A stretch of DNA of 64,000 bases from an uncultured Blautia sp. (GTDB lineage Bacteria > Bacillota > Clostridia > Lachnospirales > Lachnospiraceae), in the NCBI GenBank assembly GCA_937900135.1, contig CALCDJ010000018.1:1-64000 (forward strand), read 5' to 3'. Positions within the stretch are counted from its first letter, which is position 1, and the number at the start of each line of letters is the position of its first letter. A program made the position numbers and the translations under genes. The notes beneath the pieces are model-generated. The model saw only the letters and a program-made list of their open reading frames with translations. It was not told the origin of the DNA and did not search any database. Positions 16,836 through 25,747 of this stretch are shown in pieces.

Positions 16836-17690
16836 GTGGTCATAGCAAAAATTCTGAATAATAACCTGATATTATCCAGAGATAAAGAGGGAAAAGAAAT
16901 TATTGTCAAGGGATGTGGAATAGCTTTTCAGAAGAAACGGGGAGAAAAAATAGACCCGTCTAAAATCGAAAAAATTTTTGTTCCAGAAAACAAAATCAGA
17001 AGCAGACAGATGCAGGAGTATCTGCTTTCGATACCAGAGGAATATCTGAATTTTGTACAGGAATATGTGGAAAAAATTAAGAAAAAATACGATTTGAAAT
17101 TAAATGACAGCATTTATCTGTCTCTGAGCGATCATCTAATGGGATCAGTGAAGCGGTGTAGAGAAGGAATTACGTTGAGTAATGTGCTTCTTGTGGATAT
17201 TCGGCAGCTTTACCGCACGGAATATGAGATTGGTGTGGAAATGTTAAAGGAAATCAATCAAAAATTTCAGACAGAGTTTCCACTAGATGAGGCAGGATTT
17301 TTGGCGTTGCATTTTGTGAATGCGCAGGAGGGAAGCAAGGGCGATAGTTATGAAATTTCCTCCATTGTAAGTAACATTCTTGGGATAGTGAAACAATATT
17401 ATCAGATTGAAAATTTTGATGAGGACAGTTTTTATTATCAAAGATTTGTGACACATCTTAAATTTTTTGCACAGAGATTTTTACATAAAGAATTACACTA
17501 TGGAGAAGATACAAAACTATTTCAAATTATAAAGGAAGAATGCAGAGAAGCATATGGTTGTGTAAAAATGATTTATCTAATGATGGAGGAAACCTATCAA
17601 TATACGTTAACAGAGGAAGAGATGTTTTACCTGACAATTCATATTCAGAAGATTACAGAGAAAAAGGATAGTATGGAAAGGAAAGCGTAA
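16836..17690 (+). CDS. licT: LicT/BglG-type transcriptional antiterminator
   Basis: 284 residues: RNA-binding CAT domain (about 1-57, VIAKILNNNLILS) and two PTS regulation domains. The conserved PRD histidines are visible in SDHLMG, LALHFV, VTHLKF and LTIHIQ. These are phosphorylated by the PTS, linking activity to sugar supply. The start is GTG 16836, aligning with the usual (M)xIAKVLNNN start of the family. It should bind RAT 1 (16675) and RAT 2 (17720). The EIIBCA and 6-phospho-beta-glucosidase genes follow. Confidence 0.92.
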   Translation: MVIAKILNNNLILSRDKEGKEIIVKGCGIAFQKKRGEKIDPSKIEKIFVPENKIRSRQMQEYLLSIPEEYLNFVQEYVEKIKKKYDLKLNDSIYLSLSDHLMGSVKRCREGITLSNVLLVDIRQLYRTEYEIGVEMLKEINQKFQTEFPLDEAGFLALHFVNAQEGSKGDSYEISSIVSNILGIVKQYYQIENFDEDSFYYQRFVTHLKFFAQRFLHKELHYGEDTKLFQIIKEECREAYGCVKMIYLMMEETYQYTLTEEEMFYLTIHIQKITEKKDSMERKA

Positions 17691-17719
17691 AGCCATTCCG
17701 AGAGCAAAGCGTTCATATT

Positions 17720-17764
17720 GGATTGTTACCAGACTGTAGAGGATACGGCATCTGGGCAAGACCT
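17720..17764 (+). promoter_or_regulatory. Ribonucleic antiterminator-like element (RAT) 2
   Basis: GGATTGTTACCAGA (17720-17733) and TCTGGGCAAGACCT (17751-17764) reproduce the RAT with a longer upper stem (CCAGA/TCTGG). It lies between licT and the PTS gene. Its 3' end overlaps the stem-loop at 17762-17789 instead of a U-tailed terminator. Confidence 0.8.
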
Positions 17765-17792
17765 TTAAAATAAACAAAAATTTTAAAGGAGG
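17762..17792 (+). promoter_or_regulatory. Hairpin sequestering the bglP ribosome-binding site
   Basis: CCTTTAAAAT (17762-17771) pairs perfectly with ATTTTAAAGG (17780-17789) across an eight-base loop. The 3' arm contains the first five bases of the Shine-Dalgarno AAAGGAGG (17785-17792), nine bases before ATG 17802. There is no T-run after it. A role as translational switch controlled by RAT 2 is inferred. Confidence 0.55.
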
Positions 17793-17801
17793 AACAAAGG
17801 A

Positions 17802-19673
17802 ATGAAAAGAGACTATGGAAAAGCGGCAGATACGATGATTGCTGCCCTGGGTGGAAAGGAGAACATTACAAGAGTATTTCATTGTATGACAAGGCTTCGC
17901 TTCTATGTAAAAGACAAAAGTCTGATCCAGGAAGAAAAAATCAAAGAGATAGCAGGAATTTCCGGTGTAAACTGGCATCAGGATCAGTTCCAGGTGATTG
18001 CTGGAAATGAGGTCAATGAAATGTATCGTGCACTGGAAGAAAAAGGAATTCCAACAGATGAGGGCGGTGTGGAAAAAAGGAAGTCAAAGGGTGGATTTAA
18101 CGCAGTGATCGATACGATCACCGGATGTATGACGCCGATGATACCGGCGCTCACTGCAGCCGGTATGATCAAAGTGGTATTGACTCTTTTGAGTTATTTC
18201 CATATTTTGACAGATACCAGCAGTACCTATCAGGTGCTGAATTTTATTGGTGATGTTGCCTTTTATTTTATGCCAGTGCTGATTGCGGCCAATGCAGCAA
18301 AGGTATTCCATGTAAATCAGGCCTTGGCGCTGATTATTGCAGGTGTATTCCTTCATCCGAATTTTGTGGCAATGATTGCAGAAGAAGCTCCGATTACGTT
18401 TATCGGACTTCCGGTGACAAAAGTAAATTATGCGTATTCGGTAATTCCGGTCATCCTTATGGTTTGGATTATGTCCTACATTGAAAAGCTGGTAGATAAA
18501 ATCACGCCAAGAATGGGAAAACTGATCTTGAATCCTACGCTGGTCATTTTGATCAGTGCACCAATTGCATTAGTTGCAATCGGGCCTCTTGGTGCGATCA
18601 TTGGTGATGGACTGGCAGTTGTCATTGATTTCTTATCAGCAAAACTTGGATTTATTATTGTTGGTATTTTGGGCGCAGCTTTCCCGTTTATTGTTATGAC
18701 TGGCATGCACCATGCCCTGACGCCAATTGGTTTGAATGCAGTTGCGACGGGAGGAGATAAACTGATTTTTGTTTCTCAGGTGTGTTCCAATCTGGCACAG
18801 TCAGGTGCATCCTTTGCAGTTGCCATAAGAACAAAAGACAAAAACATGAAACAGTTGGCAAGTGCGGCAGGTGTTTCTGCAATCATGGGAATTACAGAGC
18901 CGGCTCTTTATGGCGTTACTCTGAAATTAAAACGTCCGGTTGTGGCAGCAGCGATTGCTGCTGGAATCGGCGGAATTGTGGGAGGGCTTTTACAGGTCAC
19001 CTTGTATATAGCTCAAAACTGTATTATGGCAATTCCAGCCTTTATTGGCGGAGATGGAATGAGAAATCTGTTATATGGCATCCTTATGATTGTGGTATCT
19101 TTCGCAGGAGCGTTTCTTCTTACCTTTATTTTGGGGTTTGAGGATGTGCAGGAGGATGTGAAGGAAGAAGCAAAAAAAGATGCACCGGTTTTGACGGAGT
19201 CAAAATCCATGATTGAAAAAATTCAGACAGCATCTCCGGCAAGGGGAGAAATTGTAGAGCTTATGCATGTAGAGGACAGTACTTTTGCTGAAAAAGTATT
19301 AGGAGAGGGAATTGCTGTGTATCCATCAGAAGGAAAAGTTTATGCTCCGGCAGATGGAACGGTGGAAAGCATTACGGAAACAAAGCATGGAATCATGTTC
19401 CGAACAGAGGAAGGCGCAGAGCTTTTGATCCATATCGGTTTGGAAACAGTAAACTTGAAAGGGAAAGGTTTTACTGCTCACGTAACAGATGGACAAAAGG
19501 TGAAAAAGGGACAGCTTCTGGTTGAATTTGAATTAGAGCAAATGAAAAAAGAAGGATATGACATGGTAATTCCTATGGTAGTGACTAATGGAGATGACTT
19601 TATCAAAGTAGTTCCTATGATGAAGAACGGTGAGAAAGCAGAGCTTTCAGATATTGTATTGACCATTGTATAA
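17802..19673 (+). CDS. bglP: Beta-glucoside PTS transporter, EIIBCA
   Basis: 623 residues. Domain order is EIIB (1 to about 90, phosphorylated Cys28 in VFHCMTRLRFYV), EIIC (about 105-455, ten or so membrane segments, with GMHHALTPIGLN and GITEPALYGVTL) and EIIA (about 470-623, phosphohistidine in LLIHIGLETVNLKG). It imports and phosphorylates aryl- or alkyl-beta-glucosides or cellobiose-like sugars. Its partner is the GH1 enzyme downstream. Translation may be limited by the hairpin over its ribosome site. Confidence 0.93.
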   Translation: MKRDYGKAADTMIAALGGKENITRVFHCMTRLRFYVKDKSLIQEEKIKEIAGISGVNWHQDQFQVIAGNEVNEMYRALEEKGIPTDEGGVEKRKSKGGFNAVIDTITGCMTPMIPALTAAGMIKVVLTLLSYFHILTDTSSTYQVLNFIGDVAFYFMPVLIAANAAKVFHVNQALALIIAGVFLHPNFVAMIAEEAPITFIGLPVTKVNYAYSVIPVILMVWIMSYIEKLVDKITPRMGKLILNPTLVILISAPIALVAIGPLGAIIGDGLAVVIDFLSAKLGFIIVGILGAAFPFIVMTGMHHALTPIGLNAVATGGDKLIFVSQVCSNLAQSGASFAVAIRTKDKNMKQLASAAGVSAIMGITEPALYGVTLKLKRPVVAAAIAAGIGGIVGGLLQVTLYIAQNCIMAIPAFIGGDGMRNLLYGILMIVVSFAGAFLLTFILGFEDVQEDVKEEAKKDAPVLTESKSMIEKIQTASPARGEIVELMHVEDSTFAEKVLGEGIAVYPSEGKVYAPADGTVESITETKHGIMFRTEEGAELLIHIGLETVNLKGKGFTAHVTDGQKVKKGQLLVEFELEQMKKEGYDMVIPMVVTNGDDFIKVVPMMKNGEKAELSDIVLTIV

Positions 19674-19689
19674 GAAAGGGAACAAGGGC

Positions 19690-21114
19690 ATGAGAGAAAA
19701 GAAATTTCCGAAAGACTTTTTATGGGGAGGCGCTACGGCAGCGAACCAGTATGAAGGAGGATGGGCAGAAGGCGGCAGAGGACCGTCGATTGCAGATGTG
19801 TTGACAGGAGGAAGTGTGGATAAAGAGAGAAGGCTGACACCTCCGGCGCCATTGGAAGGAGAATTTTATCCCAATCACGAAGCGACCGATTTTTATCATC
19901 ATTGGAAAGAAGATATTGCTTTGTTTGCAGAAATGGGATTTCGAGTATATCGTTTTTCCATTTCCTGGTCCAGAATCTTTCCTATGGGAGATGAAAAGGA
20001 ACCCAATGAAGAAGGCTTGAAATTTTACGATCAGGTAATACAAGAACTTGAAAAATATCATATTGAGCCACTGGTCACCATATCTCATTATGAAAATCCA
20101 TTACATCTTTCTTTAAAATATGGAGGATGGAAAAATAGAAAATTGATTGAGTTTTATCTTAATTTTGCCAGAGTATTGTTTGAACGATATAAGGGAAAGG
20201 TAAAATATTGGCTGACTTTCAATGAGATCAATATGCTGACAGAACCATTTGGCGCTGTTTTTTGTGCAGGAATGCTGGATGATAAGGATAATACGGAAGA
20301 GATTCGCTATCTTGCCATGCATCATCAACTGGTAGCCAGTGCGTTTGCTGTAAAAATGGCGCATGAAATCGATCCGGAATATCAGCTCGGCTGTATGCTG
20401 GCTTATCATAACGGATATCCTCTTACTTGCAAACCGGAAGATGTACTGCTCGCACAACAGCACGGACAGGTACATAATTCTATTGCCGGAGATGTACATG
20501 TGCGGGGAAACTATCCAGGGTTTGCGTATCGGTATTTTGAAGAACATGGATTTACAGTTCCAATGGAACCGGGGGATGAAGAAATTCTGAAAAATGGAAC
20601 GGTAGATTTCTTTACCATCAGTTATTATTCCAGTTGTTGTGTCAGTGCAGGTGTTGATGGAGAAAAAACAGCGGGAAATGGTGGTGAAAATATAAAAAAT
20701 CCATATCTGAAAGCATCTGACTGGGGATGGCAGATTGATGCTCTTGGACTTCGTTATGTTTTGAATCAGATATATGACCGATATCAGATTCCCATTATGA
20801 TTGTGGAAAATGGGCTGGGAGCAGTGGATGAGGTGAGTCCTGACGGGGCAATCCATGATCCCTATCGTATTGACTACATGAGGCAGCATATCGAACAGAT
20901 GAAAGAAGCAATTTATGATGGAGTGGATCTGATTGGTTATACCTGTTGGGGATGTACAGATTTGGTCAGTGCATCTACAGGAGAGATGAAAAAACGCTAT
21001 GGCTTAATTTATGTGGATAAACATGATGATGGAAGCGGGAATTTCGACAGAAAGAAAAAGGATTCATTCTATTGGTATAAAAAAGTGATAAAAAGCAATG
21101 GAGAAGAACTTTAG
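19690..21114 (+). CDS. bglA: GH1 6-phospho-beta-glucosidase
   Basis: 474 residues. N-terminal KKFPKDFLWGGATAANQYEG, acid/base Glu in TFNEIN and nucleophile Glu in IMIVENGLGA are GH1 signatures. The pairing with the PTS points to 6-phospho-beta-glucosides as substrates, giving glucose-6-phosphate. ATG 19690 matches the family start; an upstream TTG at 19666 would overlap the PTS gene. It is last gene of the LicT operon. Confidence 0.9.
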   Translation: MREKKFPKDFLWGGATAANQYEGGWAEGGRGPSIADVLTGGSVDKERRLTPPAPLEGEFYPNHEATDFYHHWKEDIALFAEMGFRVYRFSISWSRIFPMGDEKEPNEEGLKFYDQVIQELEKYHIEPLVTISHYENPLHLSLKYGGWKNRKLIEFYLNFARVLFERYKGKVKYWLTFNEINMLTEPFGAVFCAGMLDDKDNTEEIRYLAMHHQLVASAFAVKMAHEIDPEYQLGCMLAYHNGYPLTCKPEDVLLAQQHGQVHNSIAGDVHVRGNYPGFAYRYFEEHGFTVPMEPGDEEILKNGTVDFFTISYYSSCCVSAGVDGEKTAGNGGENIKNPYLKASDWGWQIDALGLRYVLNQIYDRYQIPIMIVENGLGAVDEVSPDGAIHDPYRIDYMRQHIEQMKEAIYDGVDLIGYTCWGCTDLVSASTGEMKKRYGLIYVDKHDDGSGNFDRKKKDSFYWYKKVIKSNGEEL

Positions 21115-21202
21115 TCCGTAGATTTGTTCTTGATAACGTCGGTGTACAGGGCGGATTGTCCTCTGTACGTCGGCGCGAAAGAAAAGACAGGAAAAATCCT
21201 TC

Positions 21203-21245
21203 TTGCCAATAAAAAGGGAATATGTTAATATTTACCGGGTAAATA
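21203..21245 (+). promoter_or_regulatory. Promoter and palindrome before the MATE gene
   Basis: TTGCCA (21203-21208), 17 bp, TAATAT (21226-21231). A palindrome with 7-bp arms, TATTTAC-CGG-GTAAATA (21229-21245), overlaps the -10 and the expected start, as a repressor site would. Confidence 0.5.
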
Positions 21246-21287
21246 GAAAAAAGGAAATTCTCTTTGCCGCCGGGTAAAGAGTGAGAG

Positions 21288-21344
21288 GCGTCTGTACCCA
21301 CACCGAAGGCCATTGAAGGTGTGGAGTTACAGGCGCTTTTTTTT
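21288..21344 (+). terminator. Terminator inside the MATE leader
   Basis: GCGTCTGTA (21288-21296) pairs with TACAGGCGC (21328-21336), and inside it CCACACC (21298-21304) pairs with GGTGTGG (21318-21324). Eight T residues follow. It lies downstream of the promoter at 21203-21231 and 17 bp before the MATE start codon, so it may attenuate that gene as well as stop readthrough from the bgl operon. Confidence 0.75.
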
Positions 21345-21360
21345 CTGGAAAGGACATATA

Positions 21361-22695
21361 ATGAGAGATAATCACATAATAAGAAATTTTTTTAAGTATG
21401 TATCGATGAATGTAATGGGAATGATTGGATTATCCTGTTATATTCTGGCTGACACCTTTTTTATTGCAAAGGGAATGGCTTCCACAGGATTGACGGCATT
21501 AAATCTGGCAATTCCGATTTACAGTCTGATCAGTGGAATCGGACTGATGATCGGGATGGGGGGAGCCACCCGCTATTCCATTCGTAAGGGACAAAAAAGA
21601 GAGGAACTGGCAAATGAATATTTTACTACCTGTGTGAGGGGGACACTGGCTTTTTCCCTGATATTGGTAGCTTTGGGACTGTTTTTGTCAGAGCCGATCA
21701 CAAGGATTCTGGGCGCAGATGCTCAGGTGTTCGATATGACCAACATTTATCTGAAGGTGATTCTTCTGTTTTCCCCTATGTTTATGATGAATCACGTGCT
21801 TCTTTGCTTTACCAGGAATGATGGAAAGCCAAGGCTGGCTATGATTGCTATGTTGTCTGGAAGCTTTGCCAATATCATTCTGGATTATGTATTTATTTTC
21901 CCTTTAAAAATGGGAATTTTTGGTGCGGTTCTGGCAACTGGATTTTCTCCGGTTATCAGTATGCTTGTGCTTTCTACCGCATGGATGAAAAAGAAAAATG
22001 GATTCCATATAAGAAAAACAGAGATTTCTCTGAAAAGACTGCTGGATGTAAGTTCTCTTGGCCTGCCTTCCCTGGTAACGGAGCTTTCTTCCGGGCTTGT
22101 GATCATTGTTTTTAATTTTATTATTCTGGGACTCATGGGAAATACCGGTGTGGCTGCCTATGGGGTGATTGCCAATATTTCTCTGGTGGTGGTGTCCATG
22201 TTCAATGGCGTGGCACAGGGAATGCAGCCGCTGCTCAGCCACTATTATGGAACCGGGGAAAAACATCAGGTCAATAAGATCTTTGCCTGTGGTACAGTGG
22301 CGATTCTGGTGATCTCTGCAGTGATCTATGGTTCCATTTGTATCTGGAATGGAGATATTGTGGCAGTGTTTAACAGTGAGGGCGATTCTTTGCTGCAAAC
22401 AACAGCAATGCAGGGGATGCTGCTGTATTTTCTTGCCTGCCCATTTGCAGGATGGAATGTAATCACAGCTGTTTATTTTACTTCTGTGGATCAGCCTCTG
22501 CCGTCACATATTATTTCTCTTATGCGAGGATTTTTTGTAATTCTTCCGGTAATCTTCCTTCTTTCTTTTGTAGGAGGAATGACCGGAGTATGGCTGTCCT
22601 TCCCCGTGGCGGAGGGAATCACTGCTCTGTTTGCAGGCTTTTGCTTCTGGAAACGTATGCGAAAGGCTTCCAGGTCAAATCTTAAAAGTTTGTAA
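21361..22695 (+). CDS. MATE-family multidrug/cation exporter
   Basis: 444 residues, twelve predicted membrane segments, DinF/MepA-like. It begins MRDNHIIRNFFKYVSMNVMG and contains PIYSLISGIGLMIGMGGATR in the first repeat, with the matching AQGMQPLLSHYYG in the second. It exports drugs or metabolites using an ion gradient. ATG 21361 is chosen because the longer frame starts inside the leader terminator. Substrate unknown. Confidence 0.85.
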   Translation: MRDNHIIRNFFKYVSMNVMGMIGLSCYILADTFFIAKGMASTGLTALNLAIPIYSLISGIGLMIGMGGATRYSIRKGQKREELANEYFTTCVRGTLAFSLILVALGLFLSEPITRILGADAQVFDMTNIYLKVILLFSPMFMMNHVLLCFTRNDGKPRLAMIAMLSGSFANIILDYVFIFPLKMGIFGAVLATGFSPVISMLVLSTAWMKKKNGFHIRKTEISLKRLLDVSSLGLPSLVTELSSGLVIIVFNFIILGLMGNTGVAAYGVIANISLVVVSMFNGVAQGMQPLLSHYYGTGEKHQVNKIFACGTVAILVISAVIYGSICIWNGDIVAVFNSEGDSLLQTTAMQGMLLYFLACPFAGWNVITAVYFTSVDQPLPSHIISLMRGFFVILPVIFLLSFVGGMTGVWLSFPVAEGITALFAGFCFWKRMRKASRSNLKSL

Positions 22696-22777
22696 AAAGA
22701 CAATTCAGATTACAACTTGAGAAAAATATGTGCTATAATGGGGACACTGGCAAAGACAGATGATGGAGGATGATATT

Positions 22778-24334
22778 ATGAAGAAAAAAAACATATTAGG
22801 AGCATTGTTGTTAAGTACCTGTATGGCGGTTTCAGGACTCACACCTGTTTCCGCAGATGCAGTGAAGGTAGTGACCATGGGTGCAGACCTGACACAGGAA
22901 CAGAAGAATACCATGATGCGGTATTTTAAGGTAGATTCCAATCAGGTACAGACCCTTACCATTACCAATCAGGATGAGAGAGATCGCTTAAGCGCTTATG
23001 TGCCCCTGGAGCAGATTGGAACCAGAACTGTAAGCTGTGCTTATGTAAAACCAACACAGTCCGGTGGAATCAAGGTTCGTACAGCGAATTTGAACTGGGT
23101 AACCTGTAATATGATTGCGACCACACTTTCTACCTCCGGTGTTTCCAACTGTGAAGTCGTTGCTGCCTGCCCCTTTGAGGTATCCGGTACCGGCGCCCTG
23201 ACTGGAATTATGATGGCATATGAGACAGCCAGCGGAGAGAAACTGGATGAAACCAAGAAGGAAATCGCCACAGAAGAGCTGGTGGTGACTGGGAAACTTG
23301 CAGAGCAGGTTGGTCAGAATGACGCAACCAATATTATCAACCAGGCGAAGCAGCAGATCATCCAGAATAATGTTCAGGATGCAGATGAGATCTATAATAT
23401 TGTAGTCAATATTGCGGAACAGAATAACACACAGCTTGGTTCCGAACAGCTGGATAAGATCGTTTCTCTTCTGGAGGAGATTGCACAGCAGAATTATGAT
23501 TACGAACAGATGAAAGAAACTCTGGAAAATGTTTCCCAGAATGTTTCCGGTGAACTGGGAAATTCTGATGAAGTGGAAGAAGTTCCGGAAGATGAGGACA
23601 GTATCATTGCTGACCTGGATGAGAGCATCCTGGGTGAAGATGTAATTGCCGGTTCCACAGAAGACCCGACTCTGGAGGAAGAGACCAGACCAGAAGAAGA
23701 GATGAACAGCTCTGAGGATGATGTAACTATGGATCCGGACATGGACATTGAAGGAGAAGAATTACCGGAAATGGAAGAAGGAACCGGAGAAGAAGAGATT
23801 CCGGAAGCTGAGGGAGAAGGAACCGATGGAGCAGAGGAATTAAATACCGATGCCCTTGGAGAAGAAGCGAAGGCTCAGTTTGACAAGGCGAAGGCATTTG
23901 CAGCAGGAGAATATGAAGGCGACAGCGCATCTCTTCAGTCTGTGATGGGAGAAGATGCAGCAGCAACGGTAACTCTGGATGCAGAGACAGGAGCGAAAGT
24001 AAGCAACAGAGTCCTGAAGGATTATCTTAAGATCCTGACAGAAGGCACAGAAGCATATGTTCCAGGTGAAAACGATATGTATCTTTCTACGGAACTGAAT
24101 ATGATCGATTCTGCTATGAAGAAGGTCTTCAGACAGGAAGAAACAGAGGAAGAAGATCTTCTGATAAATCTTTCTGAGGAAGAGAAACAGACCCTGTATC
24201 AGGAAACAATGAAATTCTTTGAGGCGCTGTATGGAGAGAGTTCTGTTTCCTATGAAGAAGAAAACTATGATGCAGCAGAGCTGGGAGAAAACACAGAGGT
24301 GGAAGAATACACCGAAGAGATTCCGGCAGAATAA
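22778..24334 (+). CDS. Secreted DUF1002 protein with acidic C-terminal half
   Basis: 518 residues. Signal peptide (ILGALLLSTCMAVSGLTPVSA), then a DUF1002 domain (about 30-280: GADLTQEQKNTMMRYFKV, CEVVAACPFEVSGTGALTGI). From about 280 to 375 it is extremely rich in Glu and Asp, followed by a helical C-terminal segment from about 380. The acidic stretch could bind cations or act as a spacer. ATG 22778 has GGAGG at 22764-22768. DUF1002 function is unknown. Confidence 0.75.
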   Translation: MKKKNILGALLLSTCMAVSGLTPVSADAVKVVTMGADLTQEQKNTMMRYFKVDSNQVQTLTITNQDERDRLSAYVPLEQIGTRTVSCAYVKPTQSGGIKVRTANLNWVTCNMIATTLSTSGVSNCEVVAACPFEVSGTGALTGIMMAYETASGEKLDETKKEIATEELVVTGKLAEQVGQNDATNIINQAKQQIIQNNVQDADEIYNIVVNIAEQNNTQLGSEQLDKIVSLLEEIAQQNYDYEQMKETLENVSQNVSGELGNSDEVEEVPEDEDSIIADLDESILGEDVIAGSTEDPTLEEETRPEEEMNSSEDDVTMDPDMDIEGEELPEMEEGTGEEEIPEAEGEGTDGAEELNTDALGEEAKAQFDKAKAFAAGEYEGDSASLQSVMGEDAAATVTLDAETGAKVSNRVLKDYLKILTEGTEAYVPGENDMYLSTELNMIDSAMKKVFRQEETEEEDLLINLSEEEKQTLYQETMKFFEALYGESSVSYEEENYDAAELGENTEVEEYTEEIPAE

Positions 24335-24356
24335 GCAGAAGGAAATGTATAAAAAC

Positions 24357-24872
24357 ATGAATTTTAATATTCGGAGGGCACGTCCTGGTGACGTGCCCAA
24401 AATTATGGAAATTATGAAAGAGGCAAAAGAGGATCAGAGTCATCCTCAATGGTTTGTGGCAGATGAAGAACCCTATGTGCGTGAGCATCTGGATACCAAA
24501 GGCTTTGTTGTGGTTGCAGAAACGGAAGAAAAAGAACTGGCCGGTTTTTTTCTGATAAAATATCCGGATGACCAGGATCATCTGGGGGATTTTCTTCATT
24601 TTTCCAGGAAGAAAAAAGAAAAGACCGTTATTATGGATTCAGCAGTGGTGGCCAGGAAATTCAGGGGAAATGGTTTGCAGGGAAAAATGCTGGAAGGAGC
24701 GGAAGCATTCCTGGACCCTCAGAAATATCCTTATCGGATGTGTACAGTTCATCCTCAAAATCAGTACAGTCTTCAAAATATGCGGAAGCATGGATATGAG
24801 GTGATGGATACGGTCACCTGTTATGGGGGACTGCCCCGCCATATTCTTCTGAAAGAAGAACTGTCCCTTTAA
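24357..24872 (+). CDS. GNAT-family acetyltransferase
   Basis: 171 residues. FNIRRARPGDVPKIMEIMKE at the N-terminus, and VVARKFRGNGLQGKMLEGAE in the acetyl-CoA-binding region. An Asn-Gly replaces the usual Gly-xGly, so activity should be checked. Alternative start ATG 24345 adds four residues; the spacing to AGAAGG is poor for both. It follows DUF1002 by 22 bp and may be co-transcribed. Substrate unknown. Confidence 0.7.
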   Translation: MNFNIRRARPGDVPKIMEIMKEAKEDQSHPQWFVADEEPYVREHLDTKGFVVVAETEEKELAGFFLIKYPDDQDHLGDFLHFSRKKKEKTVIMDSAVVARKFRGNGLQGKMLEGAEAFLDPQKYPYRMCTVHPQNQYSLQNMRKHGYEVMDTVTCYGGLPRHILLKEELSL

Positions 24873-24957
24873 AAATAGTTGAAATTGGACATTGAAAGAA
24901 AGACAGTTTTCGGGTATCCTAAGGGCACAAAACAATTCAGGAAGGAATGTGACGGAT

Positions 24958-25560
24958 ATGAACAAACAGAATGGAAAAATAATGAAACTTGCAGAAACAG
25001 CCCTTCTGGCGGCATTGTGTTTTGTCTCTTTTACTTTTTTGCAGATTAAGATACCGGTGCCTGGCGGGGATGCCACTTCTCTTCACATTGGTAATGCATT
25101 TTGTGTACTGGGAGCGCTTCTGTTAGGCGGATGGTATGGCGGACTGGCAGGCGCCATTGGAATGACCATTGCAGATCTGATGGACCCGGTTTATATTGTG
25201 GGAGCGCCAAAAACCTTTTTGTTGAAGCTGTGTATTGGTCTGATCACAGGACTGGTTGCTCACAAAATTGCAAAAATCAACGAAAGCCAGGATAAGAAAT
25301 ATGTCTTTAAGTGGAGTGTTCTGGCGGCTGTGGCAGGACTGGGATTCAATGTAATTGCAGACCCAATTGTGGGATATTTTTATAAGCAGTATATTTTGGG
25401 ACAGCCACAGGAGATGGCACAGGTTCTGGCAAAAATGAGCGCAGCAGCTACCTTTATCAATGCAGTGGTATCTGTGATCCTGGTGGGATTTTTGTATAAT
25501 GCGGTACGCCCGGCTTTGATTAAGATGCAGCTTATTTCTGTGAAACAGAAAACGGCGTAA
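24958..25560 (+). CDS. ECF transporter S component
   Basis: 200 residues, five to six membrane helices, with KLAETALLAALCFVSFTFLQ then LHIGNAFCVLGALLLGGWYG. This matches the ECF substrate-binding family related to the riboflavin S component (PF07155). It needs a shared EcfAAT module not present in this window. The vitamin or metal bound is unknown; there is no riboswitch in front to suggest one. Confidence 0.75.
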   Translation: MNKQNGKIMKLAETALLAALCFVSFTFLQIKIPVPGGDATSLHIGNAFCVLGALLLGGWYGGLAGAIGMTIADLMDPVYIVGAPKTFLLKLCIGLITGLVAHKIAKINESQDKKYVFKWSVLAAVAGLGFNVIADPIVGYFYKQYILGQPQEMAQVLAKMSAAATFINAVVSVILVGFLYNAVRPALIKMQLISVKQKTA

Positions 25561-25609
25561 GGATACAGAGCATGGTTTTACGTATATATTATATAGAAGG
25601 AATTTTTCA

Positions 25610-25648
25610 AAACAGCGTGGGAATGTAAGACTCCCGCGCTGTTTTTTT
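25610..25648 (+). terminator. Intrinsic terminator
   Basis: AACAGCGTGGGA with TCCCGCGCTGTT, followed by seven T residues. It ends the ECF-S transcript. Confidence 0.85.
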
Positions 25649-25747
25649 CCCTGGAAACGTGAACTTTTTGTGTCTTTGGTGTTTTACTGGAAAATTAAAA
25701 AATTCTGTGATACAATATAGGATAATTTGTTTGAGAGGAGAATGAGC

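Noticed and set aside
21313..21360. Upstream start for the MATE gene adding 16 residues
   Set aside because: The added codons lie in the leader terminator and have no ribosome site.
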